DNA of 64,000 bases from GWB1-37-8 sp964603935 (lineage in GTDB: Bacteria > Patescibacteriota > Microgenomatia > Levybacterales > UBA12049). Location of the stretch: positions 1 through 64,000 of the forward strand of contig CAZRWL010000001.1 of assembly GCA_964603935.1 (NCBI GenBank). Direction: 5' to 3'. A program made the position numbers and the translations under genes. The notes below the pieces were generated by a model. It had not been told where the DNA came from and did not search any database. It saw nothing but the letters and a program-made list of their open reading frames with translations. This document shows positions 58,201 through 64,000 of the stretch, piece by piece (position 1 is the first letter of the stretch; every line of letters starts with the position of its first letter).

Positions 58201-61200
58201 TAAATGTATCCCATGTTAAGTATGGTCCAACTTGTCCGTTAAGCGCTGTGGAAAAGTTGGGTGTAGCTATTTGATCGCAGGTAACTCCTCCTCCCGCAAA
58301 GCATCCTATGTCATCGGTAACATTAATTACTCCGACCTCATCTGCAACTTCATCCACGTTTCCATATGGATGATGAATGGTATAGGTTTCGCCGGGTACT
58401 AACCCTGTAAGTCTGTATCTTAACCTGTTTTGTACGGATTGTTCTCCGTCAACAGCATCTTCTCCTGCAAACGCCGCCTCAACTGCCAGGACAATAAGCG
58501 CTGTTTGAGTTCCATTGTCTATTGCCGCTTCGGCAGACCACCAGAATCCTTCGGCTCCAAAGCCGATTTGCTCTGAAAAAGGATTTTCAGGATCAACAGG
58601 ATCGGAGATACCGAATCCGTCAGTTGCTTCCATTAAATCCAATGCCAGACCATTGGAATCTTTATACCAGATCGGGAAACCTGCTATAAGACCGCCTGCA
58701 GGCGCAACCGGACCGACTTCGACCAGGCCTCCCGGAAGAGTATCTGCTACATTTACTGTTCTAGTCTTGACAGCAGTATTTCCCGCAGCATCGGCTACAG
58801 TATAAGTAACAGTGTTTGCTCCAACAATTGTGGTGTTAATCGGCAAACCGGTTGTGACAATACTGGCCGTAATATCTCCGTCAACATTGTCTATGGCAGT
58901 TGCTCCTGCGTCATTATAAGCTGCTCCAACGAATACGTTAACCGGATCTGCTCCAAGCAAAGTGATTACAGGCGCTGTAATATCTGATGTCACATTAACA
59001 GTTCTGGTTGCAGGTGCCGCAGGGTTTCCCGCGCTATCTGACACATTGTAAGTTACCGTGAATGTTCCGATTGCCGAAGTATCAATTGGAAGTCCTGCGG
59101 TTACAATACTTCCTGTAATATTTCCGTCAACATCATCCAAAGCTGTTGCCCCTGCATCGATGTAGGGAGTTCCAACAACTACACTTACCGTATTTATTCC
59201 AAGCAGAGTGATTATGGGAGCTGTAGTATCAACTGCGCCGCCGGCTACAACTATATTAACAGTTCTAGTTACAGCAGCTGTATGTCCGGTGCTGTCAGTT
59301 ACAGTATACGTAACTGTTTTTGCTCCCAAAGTTGCAGTATCAACAGGCAGCCCTGTAACAACAATGCTTCCGGTTAAGTTTCCGTCAAGATCGTCAAGCG
59401 CTGTTGCTCCGGCGTCAATGTAAGTTGTGTTTTGAAGAACGTTTACGGAGCTATTTCCGAACAAAGTGATTACGGGCGCTCCTGCATCCGCCAGTCTTCC
59501 TGAGACTGCAAAGAGTTCTGTTTCTATTGAATCAATTCCTTCTCCTCCGACATTGGGACCTTCAACGCGGAAGATATTATTGTTGGTTGGGCTTCCGGTT
59601 ACCTCATGCTCTATAGCTGGATTTCCAACGTATCTTCTGCTTGGATTTGCAGCATTAGTAAGCTGAGGATCAGTAAGATTAGGATCTGCATTGAAAGTCG
59701 TCCAGGTTAAGAATGGTCCGACCTGGCCGTTAAGTGGTGTAGAAAAGTTAGGAGCAGCTGCTTGATTGCATGTAACTCCTCCTCCCGCAAAGCATCCTAT
59801 GTCATCGGTAACATTGATTACTCCGACCTCATCTGCAACTTCATCTACGCTGCCGAAAGGATGAGTGATGGTGTAAGTTTCGCCCGGCACTAACCCGTCA
59901 ATTCTGTATCTGACTCTGTTTTGCACCGATTGTTCTCCGTCAACTGCCTCTTCTCCGGCAAACGCTGCTTCAAGAGCCAGCACCAGTATGGTGCGCGTGC
60001 CTATCGGGCGGTCTATTCCCGCTTCCGCAGACCACCAGAATCCTTCAGCGTTGAAACCTACTGTCTGGGAGAAAGGATTGGCAGGATCAACAGGATCGGA
60101 GATACCGAATCCGTCAGCCGCTTCCATTAAATCCAATGCCAGACCATTGGAATCTTTATACCAGATCGGGAAACCTGCTATAAGACCGCCTGCAGGCGCA
60201 ATTGGACCGACTTCTACGAGTCTGTCAGTTGGCGCGGGTATTACATTCGCTGTTCCTTTTGTGGGAGCAGTGAAAATTGCCCATTCGGAAACTCCGTCTG
60301 TTTTTCTGCCGACTGACTCGCCAACTAAAGGATAATGGTCAATGGCAAAACCCGGAGAAGTCAGAGATACGGTAACAGTATCTACAGTTGATCCCAATTC
60401 ATTGGACAAGCTGATTGTCTCGGGAGCAACATTGCTTAACCAGCCTGCCGGCGCTTCAAAAACAACTCTTCCTGCAGCCGCAACAGTCCCCAACGCAGAC
60501 AAATTTTGCGGATTATTAGCGGAATTATTGATCATCCAGCCTGTTCCATTGGCTAAATCTACAGGAGAAGTGCTGTTGTTAAAAAGCTCAACCCATTCTG
60601 CTCCTGACGCAGGATTTGGCATAATTTCATTAATCAAAACTCTTTGAATAGTATCCGGAGCGGGCGCTGTAACTACGAAAACTGTAAAGTGGTTCAAACC
60701 TTTAATAGTAATAGTGTCCGGAGATTTTTCTTCTTTTGGCTCTTCAACTTTTTGCGCGCTATTTAATTGATCAATATTTTCCGCTGATTTTATTTCGACA
60801 TTTTCGGACTGTACATTTTCCGGCAGAGGCAAAGTCAAATCATATGCGAAAGTCCCATCCGTCATTGTTGAGGTAATATCATAAGCAGTATCGGACAAAG
60901 CTTTGGTTTGCTCTTTCTGTTCTTGAGTTAATTTAATTTCTTTAATTGTTAATTTGCCTGAGGAATCCGGCAATTTTGTAAACGCGATTTTTACCTTATC
61001 GTTTTGAGGAGCAGCATACTCTTTGTTTAATTCAACATTTTCCGTTGTTCCCCAACTATTAGCGTCCAAAACACTCCACAATGGGTTTGCCGAAGACTCG
61101 GCGGTTTGAGAAGGAGTCAAATCGATAGCTGCATCCGGGGAAACATTTTCGGATGGAATTTCTTCTGTTTCTGTTCCAAGAATTTCTTGAGGAGTCGCTG

Positions 61201-61585
61201 TTGGTTCCTGAACTGCCGGCTGCTCCTCTTGGGTTAAACCGGTTTCTGCGGATGGTGTTGGAGTTTGGGTTGGAGCTATTGCTTGAGGATCTGAAGGAAT
61301 TACATCGGTATTGTCAGGAACAGGAGTTGTGTCTAAAACAGGAGCAGTATCTGAAGCTGGAACTGGAACTGGAACTGGAGTTTCCGACGGAGCAACTTCT
61401 GGTGTTAAATTACCTGTTGGTAAAGTCGCTGGCTCAGGGTTTGGGTTAACAACCGGAATATTAGTATCCGCAACTGCTTCCTGAGCAAACGCAGTGTAAG
61501 TAAGCGTACCGGGCAAAACCAAATTAGCAATCAGCGAAAAGATGATTAATCTGAAAAATAATTTTTGCAAGAACTTTATTTTCAT
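55259..61585 (-). CDS. Giant surface protein: lamin-tail, duplicated module, seven Ig repeats, SdrD-B, FN3
   Basis: A 2108-residue exported protein. I start it at the ATG 61583-61585 (MKIKFLQKLFFRLIIF, signal peptide to about 36), which has AAGGG upstream; another ATG lies 8 codons earlier. Order: Pro/Thr/Glu-rich region; a lamin tail domain (about 312-448; RVLINEIMPNPASGAEWVEL); module copy 1 (450-698); three DUF5011 repeats; module copy 2 (950-1192); four DUF5011 repeats; a SpaA-like domain (1528-1632); SdrD-B (1635-1722); the C-module shared with the neighbouring peroxidase; FN3 (about 1932-2032); a terminal helix and YRKLK. It lies 20 nt upstream of the peroxidase gene, so they are likely co-expressed. 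Confidence 0.88.
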   Translation of the reverse strand: MKIKFLQKLFFRLIIFSLIANLVLPGTLTYTAFAQEAVADTNIPVVNPNPEPATLPTGNLTPEVAPSETPVPVPVPASDTAPVLDTTPVPDNTDVIPSDPQAIAPTQTPTPSAETGLTQEEQPAVQEPTATPQEILGTETEEIPSENVSPDAAIDLTPSQTAESSANPLWSVLDANSWGTTENVELNKEYAAPQNDKVKIAFTKLPDSSGKLTIKEIKLTQEQKEQTKALSDTAYDITSTMTDGTFAYDLTLPLPENVQSENVEIKSAENIDQLNSAQKVEEPKEEKSPDTITIKGLNHFTVFVVTAPAPDTIQRVLINEIMPNPASGAEWVELFNNSTSPVDLANGTGWMINNSANNPQNLSALGTVAAAGRVVFEAPAGWLSNVAPETISLSNELGSTVDTVTVSLTSPGFAIDHYPLVGESVGRKTDGVSEWAIFTAPTKGTANVIPAPTDRLVEVGPIAPAGGLIAGFPIWYKDSNGLALDLMEAADGFGISDPVDPANPFSQTVGFNAEGFWWSAEAGIDRPIGTRTILVLALEAAFAGEEAVDGEQSVQNRVRYRIDGLVPGETYTITHPFGSVDEVADEVGVINVTDDIGCFAGGGVTCNQAAAPNFSTPLNGQVGPFLTWTTFNADPNLTDPQLTNAANPSRRYVGNPAIEHEVTGSPTNNNIFRVEGPNVGGEGIDSIETELFAVSGRLADAGAPVITLFGNSSVNVLQNTTYIDAGATALDDLDGNLTGSIVVTGLPVDTATLGAKTVTYTVTDSTGHTAAVTRTVNIVVAGGAVDTTAPIITLLGINTVSVVVGTPYIDAGATALDDVDGNITGSIVTAGLPIDTSAIGTFTVTYNVSDSAGNPAAPATRTVNVTSDITAPVITLLGADPVNVFVGAAYNDAGATAIDNVDGDITASIVTTGLPINTTIVGANTVTYTVADAAGNTAVKTRTVNVADTLPGGLVEVGPVAPAGGLIAGFPIWYKDSNGLALDLMEATDGFGISDPVDPENPFSEQIGFGAEGFWWSAEAAIDNGTQTALIVLAVEAAFAGEDAVDGEQSVQNRLRYRLTGLVPGETYTIHHPYGNVDEVADEVGVINVTDDIGCFAGGGVTCDQIATPNFSTALNGQVGPYLTWDTFSANSSLTDPLLVNAANPGRRYVGNPGIEHTVIGSPIGQNSFSVTGPGLSNFTTDLFAVSGRLADTQAPVITLNGVNPVEVAQNSVYVDAGATATDDFDGIVTVTTTGLPVDTSIVGAKTVTYSATDRSGNTATATRTVNVTGIDTTAPVITLLGANSVNVVAGIPYIDAGATALDNVDGNITANIVTVNPVNTAVIGTYTVTYNVSDAAGNAATQVTRTVNVVADTVAPVITITGANSVNILIGTVYTDAGATALDNVDGDITAGIVTTGLPIDTSAVGIFTVVYNVSDAAGNAATAVTRTVNVVAAAPVADVTAPVITLLGANSVNILIGTVYTDAGATALDNIDGDLTLAIATTGLPISTIVPGTFTVTYNVSDSAGNAATPVTRTVNVTAIPVPATGTITIIENTIPNGAQDFGFRLRITENGSFDERFSLDDDGNSLNELSNVRVFSDIAQGSYELREDSASNWILNISCIDSDNGTTVDAGARMATVDLDAGENIICTLTNSLRQSVTGTVFDDLNANGIKDMGETGISGWIVFSDTNNNGILDSGEISVITDANGEYQFADFTDGTYDIRELVQSNWEQTSPSGSKHAIAIANNSASINNDFGNAQIFNIGNQGRFVSTGGASGGTTSVVSRGESTITVEGNGGTSAIIIPDGTIITRVDGTPFDMSLLASSIPAASSILGLENAVVDGVLQWGIPNISLSFNPAITLNIFVGTSLDGQTLDIQRSVSGVSGWTNDGIAAPATCVIASGICSFQTTKASFYAVSHAAPVPAATPTSAPVVTASSQSSNNASFTSVSSSSACSDAKPASLPILLSAVTTNASDEVTLTWAKANDPVTHYLLVYGLSSGSMQFGNTNIGDKNATSYTVSDLSSGTPYYFRIQAINNCMPGDFSNELSVVPGSASTSEFNQTVLGTTQSEEDKQGTQVQESGVLSLPSPKDVEKFILGILKNWPVQMLLVLTVLGLSYYRLSYRKLK
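58010..58735. repeat. Internal module, copy 2, in the giant surface gene
   Basis: Encodes about 240 residues from VGPVAPAGGLIAGFPIWYKD to LFAVSGRLAD. Its partner is at 59490-60240. The stretch 58588-58720 differs from 60082-60214 at only 4 of 133 bases by my alignment, which indicates recent duplication or gene conversion. Confidence 0.85.
59490..60240. repeat. Internal module, copy 1, in the giant surface gene
   Basis: Encodes VGPIAPAGGLIAGFPIWYKD to LFAVSGRLAD. Similarity to copy 2 is very high at one end and lower in the middle, as expected from partial gene conversion. Confidence 0.85.
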
Positions 61586-61679
61586 TTTGTATAACGCCCT
61601 TAGAAACATAAAACTATCACAGCATATCGCGGCAGAGTAAGAACGAAATGATTAGACGGTAAAAGTTTTGTAAGAAGTT

Positions 61680-62891
61680 TTAATTAAGGCTTGTGATTTT
61701 TGGGGCAAAATTTGAAGGTGTAAGATTATCTTTCTTTAACTTCAGAACAAAAACTAATCCTTTCGGCTTGTTATTTCTAACCTTTATTTCACCATCATAC
61801 CTTTTCAGAGTTTTCTCTACTATATATAACCCCAAACCCGTGTGGCCTGTTTTACCATATACAAATCCTTCTTTGAAAAGATTGTTTTTTACAGAGTCCG
61901 GAATTCCTATTCCGTAATCAGCGATACTCACCTCAACAGCGTCCTTCATATTCTTTATCTCAATGTCTATTCTCTTTGTCCTGCCATGAGAAGAAGCATT
62001 TCGAATAATATTTTCTATCACTGATGTTATCGCCTGATCTGCCAAAACCACCCCGCTGCCTTTTATCTCAAATTTAATTGCCGGAAAATATGAGCAAATT
62101 TCCTCTACTACTTCCCGCAATTTGTAAGGAACTAATGGTTCTCCTGTTGAAACAGCGCGCTCAAGAGACCCTATCTGCTGGATCAAATGCGCGCTGCGGT
62201 CAACAGCGGCATGCATATTCTTAAGCGTTTTTTCTTTTCTCTTTCCTTCCGTATAAAGTTGCATATTCCCCTTGACAACAGTCAGATTATTCAAAACATC
62301 ATGTCTGAGAATTTTATTCAGGAGCCTTAAAACATCATTCAGTTCATTAACTTTCGCCTCTGCTTTGATCTTGGCTTTCAGAGCCCGGCTAAGCTCATGA
62401 ATATTAATCTCCTGCTCAGCCCATGCGCTAAAACTCTTCAGCAGTAACTCTTCTTCTTTATTCAAATAACGGGGCTTGTAATCTTTTATGCAGAAAGCTC
62501 CTATTCTCCTGCCGTCTGCTGCTCTAAGCGGCACTCCCGCATAAAATCTAATATACGGCTTACCAATTACCATTGGATTTCCTGCAAATTTTGAGTCTTT
62601 TTTTGCATCAGGTATAATGAAGGTGTCGTCAGCAAGCATGGCGTGTCCGCAAAAAGAGATGGCTCTTTTTCCCTCCCGATTGAGCAAACCCTGACATGAT
62701 TTAAACCATTCTCTGTGGGAATCTACCAAAGTAACTGTTGATATCGGCACTTTAAATAAAGAAAGAGCCAGTCTGGTAATGCGATCGAATCTTTCTTCCG
62801 GAGGCGTATCCAATATTTGCAGCGCGCTTAAAGATTCAAGGCGTTTTTCTTCATCGGGCGGTATTGGCGCTTTTTGATAAGACGGTTGCAT
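61680..62891 (-). CDS. GAF-domain sensor histidine kinase
   Basis: A 403-residue soluble kinase. The GAF domain spans about 20-165 (RFDRITRLALSLFKVPISTV, CGHAMLADDTFIIPDA, YAGVPLRAADGRRIGAFCI). The H-box is KILRHDVLNNLTVVKG (phospho-His about 217). The ATPase domain has SVIENIIRNASSHGR (N-box), VSIADYGIGIPDSV (G1) and GHTGLGLYIVEKTL (G2). There is no membrane helix, so it senses a cytosolic cue through GAF. TATACT on the minus strand (62902-62907) lies 10 nt before the start. The giant protein genes follow on the same strand after about 95 nt, suggesting a functional link. Confidence 0.93.
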   Translation of the reverse strand: MQPSYQKAPIPPDEEKRLESLSALQILDTPPEERFDRITRLALSLFKVPISTVTLVDSHREWFKSCQGLLNREGKRAISFCGHAMLADDTFIIPDAKKDSKFAGNPMVIGKPYIRFYAGVPLRAADGRRIGAFCIKDYKPRYLNKEEELLLKSFSAWAEQEINIHELSRALKAKIKAEAKVNELNDVLRLLNKILRHDVLNNLTVVKGNMQLYTEGKRKEKTLKNMHAAVDRSAHLIQQIGSLERAVSTGEPLVPYKLREVVEEICSYFPAIKFEIKGSGVVLADQAITSVIENIIRNASSHGRTKRIDIEIKNMKDAVEVSIADYGIGIPDSVKNNLFKEGFVYGKTGHTGLGLYIVEKTLKRYDGEIKVRNNKPKGLVFVLKLKKDNLTPSNFAPKITSLN

Positions 62892-62928
62892 TATAATCTG
62901 AAGTATACCACAAACTGCCGCAATTTCC

Positions 62929-63546
62929 CTAGAAGCCTAATTTCTCTTTGACTAAAATTATTGTAATTCTGCCTTGCGTAATTTCTTTGTTGACTATCAA
63001 GATTTTGTTAACCGCGCTTCCCGGCACCCCATAAGCTTTTTTGGCTCTTTCACTTTCCAAGGGAAGAGTGTGCTCGTAAATGCGTCTTATGCCTTCATCT
63101 GTGTTTTTAACAACTTTTTGAGATCCGACTACCCAGATGACGCGCCCTGCGGCATAAGCGTATGCCGGCAATTGACTGCCTGTATTGGAAGCAATTAAGA
63201 CATGTCCGTCTTGGGTAACAGCGTGCGCGCTTCCGATGGCAAATTGGGGCGCTGCGCCCAGACGATTCATTTCCTGCGCCTCGGTTTTTCTATCCATTGC
63301 ATAAAGCCTGTCTCTGACCGGCTTGAACTTTCCATCCGGTTTATTTATTTCCTCTGATAATCCAATAGCATCCAAGGTCACGGAAGTCATTGTCATAACT
63401 TCACTTCCCTGCGGAATAAGCTCCAAGACTTTTTCTTTGGCTTTTTTACCGCTGTCAACAGTTAACGCTTCTATTCCATTTTGCTGCAAAGCCTGTATGG
63501 TATTTTGTATTGTTTGCGCGCTGGCTAATTTATCCCAGTTAGTCAT
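62929..63546 (-). CDS. LUD-domain protein (LutC/YkgG-like)
   Basis: A 205-residue protein of the lactate-utilisation domain family. Typical parts are IPQGSEVMTMTSVTLDAIGL, a central GSAHAVTQDGHVLIASNTGSQ and VWVVGSQKVVKNTDEGIRRI-like WVVGSQKVV. LUD proteins occur in LutABC lactate oxidation complexes, but LutA and LutB are not in this window, and the stand-alone forms in other bacteria have no proven role. It follows the ArsR gene by 2 nt on the minus strand and is therefore likely controlled by that regulator. Confidence 0.85.
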   Translation of the reverse strand: MTNWDKLASAQTIQNTIQALQQNGIEALTVDSGKKAKEKVLELIPQGSEVMTMTSVTLDAIGLSEEINKPDGKFKPVRDRLYAMDRKTEAQEMNRLGAAPQFAIGSAHAVTQDGHVLIASNTGSQLPAYAYAAGRVIWVVGSQKVVKNTDEGIRRIYEHTLPLESERAKKAYGVPGSAVNKILIVNKEITQGRITIILVKEKLGF

Positions 63547-63548
63547 AA

Positions 63549-63821
63549 TTAAGCAACTATTTTACTTATATCTATGCCAAGATTTTTTAGATATTTTTTA
63601 TCTACGCTGTAAAAATGGCTTGCCCCCTCTTTTCTGGCTTTTAATATATTTGCGTTAGAAAGTTTTCCGAAATGATGGGAAAGAGTCGGCTGGGAAAGAG
63701 GAAATTTACTCAAAAGCTTTTTGCAGGAAAGTTCCTTTCCGTTATTTAAGATGTATTTAACAATATTTATTCTGGTTGTATCGGAAAGGGCTTTGAACAA
63801 TTTAACGACTTGTTTTTTCAT
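63549..63821 (-). CDS. ArsR-family transcriptional regulator
   Basis: A 90-residue winged-helix repressor. KLFKALSDTTRINIVKYILN is the ArsR start, LSQPTLSHHFGKLSNANILK the recognition helix, and GASHFYSVDKKYL the wing. There is no CxC metal motif, so it need not sense metals. TATAAT on the minus strand (63828-63833) lies only 6 nt before the start (leaderless), and a palindrome at 63836-63857 overlaps the promoter, indicating autoregulation of the arsR-LUD pair. Confidence 0.9.
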   Translation of the reverse strand: MKKQVVKLFKALSDTTRINIVKYILNNGKELSCKKLLSKFPLSQPTLSHHFGKLSNANILKARKEGASHFYSVDKKYLKNLGIDISKIVA

Positions 63822-63835
63822 GATTTAATTATAGA

Positions 63836-63857
63836 AATATTTGAATAATTCAATATT
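63836..63857. promoter_or_regulatory. Probable ArsR operator
   Basis: AATATTTGAAT followed by AATTCAATATT forms a near-perfect inverted repeat of 22 bp, similar in form to the 12-2-12 sites of ArsR/SmtB proteins. It begins 2 nt upstream of the -10 box of the arsR-like gene. Confidence 0.7.
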
Positions 63858-63885
63858 ACTACGCGGTTTAATTTTTGTCAAGAGG

Positions 63886-64000
63886 CTATGAGCGAATAAA
63901 TTTAGTAAACTCTGCCCAGTCTTTTCCGAGATAGTGTTTCCTTAACTCTCCTGTTTGGACAAACCCCATTTTTTTATAAAATTCGATCTCTCCCCACTCT
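63886..64000 (-). CDS. GNAT-type acetyltransferase, C-terminal end (cut by window edge)
   Basis: The last 38 residues of a minus-strand gene whose start lies beyond the window. They read EWGEIEFYKKMGFVQTGELR, then a short tail ending KFIRS and a TAG stop. The EFYKKMGFV(Q)TGELRK pattern is the usual C-terminal strand-helix of GNAT proteins. Partial, so no substrate can be given. Confidence 0.75.
   Translation of the reverse strand, partial: EWGEIEFYKKMGFVQTGELRKHYLGKDWAEFTKFIRS

Noticed and set aside
1..64000. Alternative genetic code with TGA as glycine (as in some CPR groups)
   Set aside because: TGA ends many complete proteins at the expected point (for example grpE, tatD and pcrA) and is not found inside conserved domains.

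Overview
The window looks like a piece of a Patescibacteria (Candidate Phyla Radiation) chromosome, most likely from the Microgenomates side. The evidence is AT-rich DNA, very tight gene packing, short versions of standard proteins (HrcA, TpiA, PcrA, half-size MFS), a WecA-like transferase with altered motifs, many PMT-like and YYY-type membrane glycosyltransferases, and Pro/Thr-linked surface proteins with LPPTG or terminal-helix anchors. TGA is used as a stop, so the genetic code is standard. Lower-rank placement is not possible by eye.

Layout. 1-2.6 kb: hrcA-grpE-dnaK heat-shock operon on the minus strand, with a CIRCE operator. 2.6-7.5 kb: small membrane protein, metG, a TrpR-like regulator between two perfect palindromes, a NAGPA-type secreted phosphodiester glycosidase, and tatD. 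7.5-14.9 kb: envelope polysaccharide block (GT2, GT-C, WecA/MraY-like, UbiA-like, methyltransferase, PEGA/SH3 protein) and csaA. 15-22.4 kb: truncated RhuM, groES-groEL, a cohesin-like LPPTG protein, lepA, murJ, rpsT. 22.4-36.2 kb: a pilN/pilO operon, more GT-C membrane enzymes, a LytR-CpsA-Psr protein, tpiA, a UvrD/PcrA helicase and a FemAB protein. 36.2-38.1 kb: NDH-2, nickel superoxide dismutase and its processing protease. 38.1-45.3 kb: seven-gene sugar operon (PfkB kinase, DUF2090 aldolase, RpiB, glycerate 2-kinase, split transketolase, FAD oxidoreductase). 45.3-47.5 kb: MFS fragment, EEP nuclease, PhoB-like regulator. 47.8-61.6 kb: two giant surface proteins, one carrying an animal-type haem peroxidase plus RTX repeats. 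61.7-64 kb: GAF histidine kinase, LUD protein, ArsR regulator, end of a GNAT gene.

How parts may work together. The envelope genes could build and anchor surface glycans and proteins, while the Pil proteins belong to a type IV pilus. NDH-2, NiSOD and the haem peroxidase form an oxygen/redox theme. The two giant proteins are bracketed by a response regulator and a histidine kinase, which suggests (but does not prove) two-component control.

The strongest unusual signals are: (1) the haem peroxidase domain appears circularly permuted, with its C-terminal half ahead of the RTX repeats and its N-terminal half after them; (2) heptanucleotide tandem repeats and small palindromic elements sit in frame inside many genes, including lepA, tpiA, pcrA, femAB and glycosyltransferases; (3) two perfect palindromes flank the TrpR-like gene; (4) many -10 boxes lie 6-10 nt before the start codon, pointing to leaderless transcripts.
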